Position numbers and translations under genes: made by a program
Part shown: one piece after another, positions 54,885 through 63,109 of the stretch
Layout of the letters: each line of letters begins with the position of its first letter
Numbering within the stretch: the stretch's first letter is position 1
The notes under the pieces: generated by a model
The model's database searches: none
What the model saw: the letters and a program-made list of their open reading frames with translations, nothing else
Told to the model about the DNA's origin: nothing
Source: UBA10349 sp003485905
Lineage (GTDB): Bacteria; Pseudomonadota; Gammaproteobacteria; Arenicellales; Arenicellaceae
Direction of reading: 5' to 3'
Assembly: GCA_943787185.1 (NCBI GenBank)
Contig: CALSLL010000004.1
Coordinates: 124,001 to 188,000 of the forward strand
DNA: 64,000 bases

Positions 54885-55670
54885 TTATATTATCGTATAT
54901 CCGCCGTCCACAGGAATGACGCACCCTGTGATGTATGCAGAAGCAGGTGATGCAAGAAAAACTGCTACACCCTTCATGTCATCCGCGTACGCCATTCTAT
55001 TCATAGGAACGCGCTGTATATATCTATCGACAAATGATTCACCCTGATTGTTATACATACCGCCCGGGGCAATACAATTTACCCGTACGTTATGCTGCGC
55101 GTAATAGGATGCGAAGTATTTGGAGAACATGATCATGCCACCTTTGGTGTAGGGGTAATCGGGTTCAGTGTTCATGTCTGTGCCTTCGTAGATTGACGGA
55201 TCAGGTGCAACTAGTCCGTAAATAGACGCAATATTGATAATGCTACCTCCGCCAGCTTTTTTCATGCTCCGTCCAAATGCCCGGCATGTTAAAAAGAGCC
55301 CTTTGGCATTTACTTCCATAGAGCGGTCCCAGGTTACTGGGTCATCATCGATGTATTTTTTCATAGGGCGCTCAACGCCGCTATTAATTAAAATATCCGG
55401 GGTTTTGTACTCGTTTTCGATGGAGGTTATTAAGGATTCGATATCGGCTTCGTCGGATTGGGTCAGTGTTTTACCAAAGACATTCAAACCCCTCTCCTGG
55501 AGTTTACTTATAGCCTCATCATCATCTTTCGCAGTGGGTGATGCTATATAGACTCTGGCTCCAGCTTCCGCCAGCGCCTCAGCCATAGGGTATCCAATTT
55601 TACCTTTACCGCCTATGACTACCGCGCAGCGATCCTCTAGGGATAGCAAATCATGTATATGAGTACTCAT
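54885..55670 (-). CDS. short-chain dehydrogenase (PtmA-like)
   Basis: A classical SDR of 261 residues: VVIGGKGKIGYPMAEAL, INSGVERPMKKY, catalytic Ser in INIASIYG, YPYTKGG as Tyr-x3-Lys and a PVDGGYTII ending. It resembles PtmA-type oxidoreductases found in legionaminic-acid and flagellin-glycosylation loci. It is the first gene of the nine-gene minus operon and probably reduces a keto group of the sugar intermediate. Confidence 0.85.
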   Translation of the reverse strand: MSTHIHDLLSLEDRCAVVIGGKGKIGYPMAEALAEAGARVYIASPTAKDDDEAISKLQERGLNVFGKTLTQSDEADIESLITSIENEYKTPDILINSGVERPMKKYIDDDPVTWDRSMEVNAKGLFLTCRAFGRSMKKAGGGSIINIASIYGLVAPDPSIYEGTDMNTEPDYPYTKGGMIMFSKYFASYYAQHNVRVNCIAPGGMYNNQGESFVDRYIQRVPMNRMAYADDMKGVAVFLASPASAYITGCVIPVDGGYTII

Positions 55671-56014
55671 CTCTTATTAGAGTATCGGGCCTTTAGAAGA
55701 TTCAACCTTTTATACTTAGTTGAAAGGTCGAGTTCGAATGATGAGAGAAAGCTAATCATTTCGTGAAAATATAGAAGTAGTATAAAGCATATGGTTCATG
55801 GGTTGAATATGATTCTGAGCGCACAGATGTTTAATCATTGTGCGAAAGTTCATTTCATTTAGCACTATTTAATCTCCTTTTAATAGTGAGCCCCAAAGGT
55901 ACTGAATTTGAATGAAATTAATAGCAAGAAATCGCGTAATCTGCAGAAAGTTACTATTGGATTAAAGAAGTTACTGTCACAGGATATTTTGTATTTGCCG
56001 GGATAGTTCTGATG
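55671..56014. other. 344-base intergenic region, probable operon promoter
   Basis: The gap lies upstream of the nine-gene minus operon and downstream of the deacetylase gene on the same strand. On the minus strand TATACT (55779-55784) lies 17 bases from a weak TTCAAC (55802-55807), giving a predicted leader of about 100 nt. No open frame or clear terminator is visible. Confidence 0.45.
55779..55807 (-). promoter_or_regulatory. weak candidate promoter of the nine-gene minus operon
   Basis: Read on the minus strand: TTCAAC, 17 bases, TATACT. The -10 matches five of six; the -35 only three of six. Its placement about 100 bases before the SDR start codon is reasonable. Confidence 0.25.
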
Positions 56015-56977
56015 TTACTCAGTAAAATATCGTTGACGTGGTTCAAAAGTCTCAATATTGTCTCGGTCAGCTGCATCCAGTCTTGCTAGTAGCAGTGGAT
56101 CAGCGAGAGACTGATTCACTGCTCTTTCCATTGTCCATCCGATTCGGTGTCCCATTTGTAGTGCAATATCAGCAACTTCGCGGCTTACGGCCTCCGAGTT
56201 TCCTAGTGGATAGCTTATGGAAGTGACCTTTGTATCTGAAACTGCCTCTAGAAATTCACGTGTACTACTCAATTCCTTTCTTACATCGGCAGAACTTAAC
56301 GTGGCAAGTGGTAAGTGTGTTTCAGCATGTGATCCAAGATATCCTCGTGAACCGAGCTCCTTAATCATTGAACGGTTCATGTAGTAGTTTTGGATGAATT
56401 CTGCTTCATTCATTCCAATTCTACTGAAAGCTTCTCTTGTGATTCGCCTGGTAAAATCGGGCGTTGATTTATAGTTTAGATAGTATTTTAGCTTCGCACT
56501 TGCAGGTGAATCGTAACGGTAATGTTGTGCTGCTATCGCCTGATCGATTGAGTCAATGCTCTCTAATTGGCTGTCCTTTACAACAGTTTCATTAATCATA
56601 TCAATGAGCAACTGATCTCCGTGGTTGGCTCGAATGTAATGCAGTTGGTGGACGGTAGCGGCTTTCCTTTTGATATAAGGTGCCCCTAGAACATAAAAAA
56701 CACCAGGGACATTCAGGTCATCGAGAATTGGAAGGGCGACTTCATACTGACACCGCAGTCCATCATCAAGTGATATTAAGCAGGCCTTTTCAGGTAGCGA
56801 TCCTTTATTGTCAAGGGCTTGGACAATCTCGTTTAAAGATACTAATGACCAACTCGCCTTTAGGGTAGTGATTGCTTCCCTGAATTGAAAGGTGTCTAAA
56901 CCGTGGATTCCAGGGAAGGGCGTTTCTGGCATACCGACATAGTGGAACGTTACCGATATCAGTTGACTTTGTGGCAT
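56015..56977 (-). CDS. polysaccharide deacetylase (CE4/NodB-like)
   Basis: A 320-residue protein with the NodB fold: ISLDDGL provides the catalytic and metal Asp pair, GSHAETHLPL the His-x3-His metal motif and TSISYPLGNS the following strand. There is no signal peptide, so it acts in the cytoplasm, perhaps on a sugar precursor rather than a finished polymer. It follows the methyltransferase gene by 6 bases on the same strand. Confidence 0.82.
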   Translation of the reverse strand: MPQSQLISVTFHYVGMPETPFPGIHGLDTFQFREAITTLKASWSLVSLNEIVQALDNKGSLPEKACLISLDDGLRCQYEVALPILDDLNVPGVFYVLGAPYIKRKAATVHQLHYIRANHGDQLLIDMINETVVKDSQLESIDSIDQAIAAQHYRYDSPASAKLKYYLNYKSTPDFTRRITREAFSRIGMNEAEFIQNYYMNRSMIKELGSRGYLGSHAETHLPLATLSSADVRKELSSTREFLEAVSDTKVTSISYPLGNSEAVSREVADIALQMGHRIGWTMERAVNQSLADPLLLARLDAADRDNIETFEPRQRYFTE

Positions 56978-56983
56978 CGAGCT

Positions 56984-57874
56984 CTACTTTTTTACCGCAT
57001 GAAGCATAAATGTAGACGCCTGCGGGATTAACTCTGGAAGGTCATCACAATACTGCCCCAATAGATTAGCCATTGCGACATGATCTGAAACATGTTGATC
57101 TTTAAATTTGGGCAAAGCACCATGGATATGGACACCGCCCAAATGAACGGGTGCGAATCCTGACTGTTCGACTATTTTGGTTAATTGCGCAGGTGTATAT
57201 TGATGTCGCGTTGTGACTTCAATCCCCGTAGTAGAATGGTAATCTTTATTTGTGTTAGGAAGCGGCGCCGTTTCAAATTGCAGCAGCTCGTTAATTGAAG
57301 CACCGCCGACAATAGCGAGACTTTCCTGTAATAGTGCGTGCACCGTTCCTAAATCAATTTCTTCTTGAGTAAAGGCATTAAGTGAATATAAATTGAACAA
57401 GCGGTTGCGGGATCCCAGTACAAGTGAACCGCCAGGTGCGAGAAGTCGAATGCACAGCTCGAGGAGCTGATCTAGCTCGGTCAATGAAATATATTCGATG
57501 ACTCCATTTGCAGAAATGATGTCAAAACTATCAGGCGGCAGATCAGCATCAAAAACCGATTTGCAGAGGAACGAGACATTATCTTGTTCCGCAGTGCCAG
57601 CATTGGATTGACATATATCGATCATTTCCTTCGCAAAATCGACACCAAGTGATGACGTTGTTATTTTGCCGGCAGCAATTGCGAGTTCTCCTGTACCGCA
57701 ACCGATATCGAGGAACTTGTTACTGGATTGCCGGTTGCCGATAACTCGCAATACATAGTCATTGCGCGCCGCGATCACGTTGTACTTTGGCACGTTGCCA
57801 GCGGCCTTGTTTGCCCATTCTTCCGCGTGGTTACGAAAGTATTCTAAAGTTTCTTCTTGTTGCTCTTTTTTCAT
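56984..57874 (-). CDS. class I SAM methyltransferase
   Basis: The 296-residue protein has FLDIGCGTGELAIAAG as motif I, SLGVDFAKEMID as the acidic strand, and DSFDIISANGVIEYI and LAPGGSLVLGSRNRL, a complete Methyltransf_11/25-type core. The C-terminal 100 residues hold an additional domain with TTRHQYTPAQL. It forms a two-gene minus operon with the deacetylase. The substrate is unknown. Confidence 0.82.
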   Translation of the reverse strand: MKKEQQEETLEYFRNHAEEWANKAAGNVPKYNVIAARNDYVLRVIGNRQSSNKFLDIGCGTGELAIAAGKITTSSLGVDFAKEMIDICQSNAGTAEQDNVSFLCKSVFDADLPPDSFDIISANGVIEYISLTELDQLLELCIRLLAPGGSLVLGSRNRLFNLYSLNAFTQEEIDLGTVHALLQESLAIVGGASINELLQFETAPLPNTNKDYHSTTGIEVTTRHQYTPAQLTKIVEQSGFAPVHLGGVHIHGALPKFKDQHVSDHVAMANLLGQYCDDLPELIPQASTFMLHAVKK

Positions 57875-58256
57875 TTGCTCTTATCCTGATTGGGTATGTA
57901 CAGTATTAAATCATATGTTCGACTAGTTGGAATGATTTTTCAGGGATATATACTTTGGAAATCATCAATTTTCGAACTGATGCACACTAAGCGTTTTTAG
58001 ACACTTTACTGCTTGTCATGATTCGTTTGTTTTAGCGAGTTTAAAAATAAAATTATGGCGAGCTCGACTGCAGAATGGGCAATGTTTGACGCTATGTTGA
58101 CTGGCTAAATAATTAGTTTGTTCGCTAATAGTCGAGAAATATAATACCTGTCGAATGCGAAGAGATGTATTATTGCGATGAATTTGGGCTTGCCGGAAGG
58201 GTGTGGCTCAAGTAAACGGACCCAACAAAATTCAACACTTTAAAGAATAGTTATAG
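57875..58256. other. 382-base divergent intergenic region
   Basis: It separates the minus-strand methyltransferase gene from pseB. One promoter candidate for pseB is reported separately at 58118-58145. There is no frame of interest, terminator or repeat that I can support. Confidence 0.5.
58118..58145 (+). promoter_or_regulatory. candidate promoter of the pseB operon
   Basis: A perfect TATAAT (58140-58145) is preceded after 16 bases by TTGTTC (58118-58123). Transcription would start near 58152, about 105 bases before the pseB ATG. Confidence 0.4.
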
Positions 58257-59258
58257 ATGCTTACTAACTCATCGATCTTACTCACAGGCGGCACGGGGTC
58301 TTTTGGCCATACTTTTGTGCCAATGACTCTGGCAAAATACAATCCACGGCGTCTAGTAATTCTTTCCCGTGATGAAATGAAGCAGTGGGAGATGGCTCGA
58401 CTGTATGAAGGAGACAGCCGAGTACGTTTTTTTATTGGTGATATCCGGGATAAAGACCGACTGGTGCGTGCGCTCGATGGGATCGATTATGTTGTTCATG
58501 CTGCTGCCACTAAAATTGTGCCAACGGCAGAATACAATCCTTTTGAATGCGTCAAGACCAATGTTTTTGGTGCGATGAATCTCATTGATGCCTGCATTGA
58601 TAGCAATGTGAAACGTGTTATTGCGTTGTCTACCGATAAAGCAAGCTGTCCCGTGAATCTTTATGGGGCGACAAAACTGACATCGGATAAACTTTTTATT
58701 GCAAGCAACTCGTATTCGGGCGTCAGCAATACTCGGTTCGGTGTTGTGCGCTACGGCAATGTAATGGGTTCGCGTGGGTCAGTTATACCATTTTTTATGC
58801 GTCAGGCCGATATGGGAAAGTCTCTGCCAATAACTGATAAAAAAATGACTCGTTTCATGATCACATTAGAGCAGGGCGTAGAACTTGTTTGGCACGCACT
58901 GAACGATATGGTGGGAGGTGAAATCTATGTTAAAAAAATCCCTTCTATGAAGGTTACAGATATCGCAAATGCTGTTTCTGCTGATACCCGCCTCGAGTTC
59001 ATTGGTATTCGCCCAGGTGAGAAGTTGCATGAACAGATGATTACAGTTGAAGATGCACCATATACCTATGAATATGCCGACCACTATAAGGTGTTACCTG
59101 CAATACATAATTGGAGCGCGGATGTGGCTCGAATTAACAATGGCATAAAAGTAGAGCCAAACTTTAGTTATTGTTCTGATAACAATCCAGAATGGATGGA
59201 CGTCGAGACTTTGCAAAACTGGATTGCTCAAAATCGCGAAAAAATTGGGAAAGTATGA
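58257..59258 (+). CDS. pseB: PseB, UDP-GlcNAc 4,6-dehydratase (inverting)
   Basis: The 333-residue short SDR has TGGTGSFGHTFV, SRDEMKQWEMAR (the PseB hallmark), GDIRDKDRL, HAAATKIVPTAEYNPFE, STDKASCPVNLYGATK with Tyr-x3-Lys and VRYGNVMGSRGSV. It makes UDP-2-acetamido-2,6-dideoxy-arabino-hexos-4-ulose, the first step of pseudaminic acid synthesis. It overlaps pseC by 4 bases. Confidence 0.96.
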   Translation: MLTNSSILLTGGTGSFGHTFVPMTLAKYNPRRLVILSRDEMKQWEMARLYEGDSRVRFFIGDIRDKDRLVRALDGIDYVVHAAATKIVPTAEYNPFECVKTNVFGAMNLIDACIDSNVKRVIALSTDKASCPVNLYGATKLTSDKLFIASNSYSGVSNTRFGVVRYGNVMGSRGSVIPFFMRQADMGKSLPITDKKMTRFMITLEQGVELVWHALNDMVGGEIYVKKIPSMKVTDIANAVSADTRLEFIGIRPGEKLHEQMITVEDAPYTYEYADHYKVLPAIHNWSADVARINNGIKVEPNFSYCSDNNPEWMDVETLQNWIAQNREKIGKV

Positions 59259-60415
59259 TCATCCCATACGGCCGCCAGGAAATCACCAAAGCGGATGTCG
59301 ATGCAGTTGTTGAAGTTTTAAATTCAGATTTTCTCACCCAGGGGCCAAAAGTTCCATGTTTTGAACGGCGCGTTGCTGAGTATTGTTCGGCAAAGTATGG
59401 TGTGGCAGTTAACTCTGCTACTAGTGCTTTGCACCTCGCATGTCTTGCGCTGGGTCTTGGAGCGGACGACTGGTTGTGGACATCTCCGATAACATTTGTT
59501 GCTTCTGCCAATTGTGGTTTGTATTGTGGCGCGCAAGTTGACTTTGTAGATATTGATCCTCGCACATACAATCTTTGTCCGATAGCGCTTGAAAAGAAAC
59601 TCATTGAAGCAGAAAAAAGTGGACGGTTACCTAAAATACTAGTGCCTGTGCATCTTTCTGGTCAATCGTGTGAAATGCAGAAGATATACCGTCTGGGGCA
59701 AAAGTATGGTTTCAAGATTATTGAAGATGCTTCGCATGCTATCGGCGGCCGTTACAAAGATGAATTCATAGGTAGTTGTCGCTACAGTGATATTACGGTG
59801 TTTAGTTTTCATCCAGTTAAAATCATTACTACTGCTGAAGGTGGTATGGCAGTAACCAATGATGCTGCATTATATGAACGTATGTCCTTGCTAAGGAGCC
59901 ACGGTATAACGCGGGACCGGGATAAACTGACAAGTGATGATGGACCGTGGTACTACGAGCAGATCGATTTAGGCTTTAATTACAGGATGACGGATGTTCA
60001 GGCAGCATTAGGTGTTAGTCAAATGACTCGACTGGACGAGTACATTGCTCGTCGGGATGTATTAGCAAAACGTTACGATAAACACTTATCAAATCTTGAC
60101 TTAACACTACCTTGGCAGCACCCAGATGGCCATTCGGCTTGGCATTTATATATTATTAGGTTGCAGTGTAAAAAGATTAGTAAAACTCATCGCCAAATAT
60201 TTGAGGCACTTCGTACGCAGGATATTGGTGTTAACTTACATTACATTCCTGTGCATACCCAACCTTATTATCAACGCCTTGGTTTTGTGAAGGGTGATTT
60301 TCCTCTAGCTGAAAAATATTATGAAGAAGCGATTAGTTTACCCATATATCCAGGTCTTAAGAAAGAGCACCAGGATCGAGTTATTGATAACCTGAGTGCA
60401 ATTTTGAACTCATAA
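59255..60415 (+). CDS. pseC: PseC, UDP-4-keto-sugar aminotransferase
   Basis: A DegT-family PLP aminotransferase of 386 residues with IPYGRQEITKADVDAV, SATSALHLACLALG, EDASHAIGG and SFHPVKIITTAEGG carrying the Schiff-base Lys. It aminates C4 of the PseB product. The longer frame from 59192 runs inside pseB; ATG 59255 forms an ATGA overlap with its stop and matches the family N-terminus. Confidence 0.96.
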   Translation: MIIPYGRQEITKADVDAVVEVLNSDFLTQGPKVPCFERRVAEYCSAKYGVAVNSATSALHLACLALGLGADDWLWTSPITFVASANCGLYCGAQVDFVDIDPRTYNLCPIALEKKLIEAEKSGRLPKILVPVHLSGQSCEMQKIYRLGQKYGFKIIEDASHAIGGRYKDEFIGSCRYSDITVFSFHPVKIITTAEGGMAVTNDAALYERMSLLRSHGITRDRDKLTSDDGPWYYEQIDLGFNYRMTDVQAALGVSQMTRLDEYIARRDVLAKRYDKHLSNLDLTLPWQHPDGHSAWHLYIIRLQCKKISKTHRQIFEALRTQDIGVNLHYIPVHTQPYYQRLGFVKGDFPLAEKYYEEAISLPIYPGLKKEHQDRVIDNLSAILNS

Positions 60416-60528
60416 TTATATCGAAGCAAATAAACAGTGTTTAAGTCCTGCAAGAAAATACTAAAAACGGATTTAACAACCGTATCGAACTATAAAATTA
60501 ATTCTCTTCCTGAAGAAATTATTGACTG

Positions 60529-61905
60529 ATGAATGTGGTGAGCCGTAAAAAAATCCTTTTTGTACCTTTTGATTATGCCAGTCTGCGCGAGCATTTAATT
60601 GTAGCGGAAAATATTAAGAATGATGCCCTATATGATGTGGTATTTCTCTTATACAGGCCACAAGTCATAACTGATGAAGTAAAGGCAAACCTTGGGCGTA
60701 ACGGTTTTAAATATATAGATGTATCCATAGCTAAAAAGCTCGAGTCGGATGTGCCTAAATATAGTCAGATAATATCCCCGAGATTAATTGTGATAAAAGA
60801 CTTGCTAGTGCTTTGGTTCAAAGCCCTCCAAATTCGAGCAAAGGCACGAAGCATGATAAATGAGCTAAATGTGTACTGCCTTGTTTTATGTGGAGACCGT
60901 GTTCCTGGTTGGGAAACCGCTCTGGTTAAAGCGATCAATAATAAGAAGCGGGCATCTATTATAATTCAATACGCTGTATTCAGTAGTTCGGGAATGGTTG
61001 GATATAATTATGCGCGAATGAGTAATGGCGGTTACCCCTACAGGGCAAGCAGTAGCCTAATAAATATGCTAGCTCACAAGATTGTCCCAAACGTGTCAAG
61101 AAGGCATCTTGGAGAAAATGTATTGATCTCAAATTACGTTACTCCCTTAGCGTATTATTTTTCGGGACTCATGCCGAAAAATCCGTGGCTGCAAGGGGGA
61201 GGGTACGCGAAAAAAATGTTAGTAGAAGGGCGAGAAGTTCTTAAATATTATCTTTCTGAAGGGATGGAACCTGAAAAAATGATTGTTACTGGTAAGCCGA
61301 GTTCAGATAAGTTATATCAAGATTTCTTAAATTATAACTCTAAATTATCTAAAAGAAATGAGGACAAAGATAGTCTGAGGGTGCTCTTTCCTTTGCCTCA
61401 GTTGTGGGAACATAATTCTTTTGAGTGGGACAAGCACTGTAGAGAAATTGAATTTATGCTTGAGTGCTTAACAAGAGATAAAAAAGTAGAACTCATATTG
61501 AGTTTGCACCCAAAAATGAGTAAAGAAAACTATTTAGAGATGGCAGAAAAATATGATTGTACATTTGCAAAAGGGAGCATTTATGAGGAGATACCTCGTT
61601 GTGACTTGTTTGTATCTATCTACTCATCGACACTAACAAGTGCATTAGCTCTAGGTAAGAAATGTGTAGCGATATATTACGTTTATTATTATACAGATAC
61701 TGTCGGCGTATTTGACGGCGCGATGAATGTAAAAAGAGTAGATCAGAAACAGGATTTTCCAGGCGTAATGTCAGAGGCAATAGATGAAGTGCGAAGCAGT
61801 AATTCTGAACGAAATAAGTTTGACCCTGAGTGGTCGGTAGTTGATGGGAAATCCACGGACAGGATTATCGAATGTATATACCGTGAAATAGAAAACATTG
61901 GTTAA
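60529..61905 (+). CDS. GT-B-like protein, possible nonulosonate transferase
   Basis: This 458-residue protein is not a family I can name. An N-terminal KKILFVPFDYASLREHL and a C-terminal half with RVLFPLPQLWEH, LILSLHPKMSKENY and FVSIYSSTLTSALALGKKCVA follow the pattern of GT-B proteins related to capsule and CDP-glycerol transferases. It lies between pseC and a NeuB homologue, so it may transfer the finished sugar acid. No membrane segment is seen. Confidence 0.55.
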   Translation: MNVVSRKKILFVPFDYASLREHLIVAENIKNDALYDVVFLLYRPQVITDEVKANLGRNGFKYIDVSIAKKLESDVPKYSQIISPRLIVIKDLLVLWFKALQIRAKARSMINELNVYCLVLCGDRVPGWETALVKAINNKKRASIIIQYAVFSSSGMVGYNYARMSNGGYPYRASSSLINMLAHKIVPNVSRRHLGENVLISNYVTPLAYYFSGLMPKNPWLQGGGYAKKMLVEGREVLKYYLSEGMEPEKMIVTGKPSSDKLYQDFLNYNSKLSKRNEDKDSLRVLFPLPQLWEHNSFEWDKHCREIEFMLECLTRDKKVELILSLHPKMSKENYLEMAEKYDCTFAKGSIYEEIPRCDLFVSIYSSTLTSALALGKKCVAIYYVYYYTDTVGVFDGAMNVKRVDQKQDFPGVMSEAIDEVRSSNSERNKFDPEWSVVDGKSTDRIIECIYREIENIG

Positions 61906-62004
61906 TTTGCAGTGAGATTCTGAACCTGATGTGCAAGTTACAAGTTACGTACAGGCTCAATTCCTAATTCATATATTAAGCATTTACCGAGACTGGACTG
62001 TATT

Positions 62005-62994
62005 ATGTCAAAGACAAATATTATTGTAGAAGTAGGTTCCGTCCATGATGGTAGCTTCGGCAACGCGATAAAGTTGATCGAATTAGCTGCCGCACTTGAG
62101 GTTGATGCGGTGAAATTTCAAACGCATATTCCTGAGGAAGAGACGCTTCGGTCAGCGCCTTCTCCAGGATATTTTTCCGCTGAAAACAGATTTGATTATT
62201 TTACCCGCACTGGGTTTGAAAAGTTGCAGTGGGCGGAACTGAAGGCCTGCGCGGACGATAACGGTATCGCATTTATCTCATCGCCTTTTTCACAGTTAGC
62301 GGTTGAGTGGTTGGCTGAGATCGGTGTTGCCTCTATAAAAATAGCATCGGGAGAGGTGACAAATTTGCCCATGTTAGAAGCTATAAGTGATACAAACTTA
62401 CCGGTATTACTGTCCTCGGGAATGAGCGATTGGCAAGAGTTAGATGCAGCTGTCGAAATGTTGTCCGGGTCCGATTTAACGATATTGCAATGCAGCTCAG
62501 CTTATCCTTGCCCTTACACAAATGTAGGAATAAATGTAATTTCCGAGATGCGTGAACGTTACGGGCTTCCAGTTGGCTATTCTGATCATACCGAAACTAA
62601 CTACGCTGTGTTTGCGGCGGTCGCCCAAGGCGCTGTTTGTGTGGAAAAACATCTAACGTTTAGTAAGGCGATGTACGGTAGCGATGCATCTTTAGCCGCA
62701 GAGCCGGAGCAGTTTCGTGATCTTGTGGCAGGCGTTCGTGCTATATGCGAGATAAACGACTCGATGGTAGATAAAAGCGATAGCTCAGAGTACGTGGAGA
62801 TGAAACGGATATTTCAGAAGAGCATTGTTGCTCGACGACAAATCTCGATAGGAGAAGTTATATCTGAGGATTCTATAGCGTACAAAAAGCCAGGCAATGG
62901 ATTGAGCGCTGCAATTTATAAAGAACTCATAGGTAAGACGGCTATCATGGATATTAGCCAAGATGACTATATTCAGCTAACTGACGTAAAATAG
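62005..62994 (+). CDS. NeuB-family nonulosonic acid synthase
   Basis: A 329-residue NeuB homologue. The signature reads VEVGSVHDGS, keeping His but not Asn. KFQTHIPEEETL, FISSPFSQLAVE, KIASGEVTN, LSSGMSDWQEL, ILQCSSAYPCP, GYSDHTET and VEKHLTF follow, and a short SAF domain ends the protein. It differs from PseI in length and in the substrate loops. With PseB and PseC already in this operon its substrate is unclear; a different hexose or acyl pattern is possible. Confidence 0.85.
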   Translation: MSKTNIIVEVGSVHDGSFGNAIKLIELAAALEVDAVKFQTHIPEEETLRSAPSPGYFSAENRFDYFTRTGFEKLQWAELKACADDNGIAFISSPFSQLAVEWLAEIGVASIKIASGEVTNLPMLEAISDTNLPVLLSSGMSDWQELDAAVEMLSGSDLTILQCSSAYPCPYTNVGINVISEMRERYGLPVGYSDHTETNYAVFAAVAQGAVCVEKHLTFSKAMYGSDASLAAEPEQFRDLVAGVRAICEINDSMVDKSDSSEYVEMKRIFQKSIVARRQISIGEVISEDSIAYKKPGNGLSAAIYKELIGKTAIMDISQDDYIQLTDVK

Positions 62995-63109
62995 GGGTTT
63001 ATAGATATGTCCGCTTTGATAGTATTTAGTTTCTCGGTCGATGATGGAAGGTAATTCAGGCGTGCTTTATGCGTCCTGTTTTCAATGCTGTTGGATGAGA
63101 TGTAAATAA

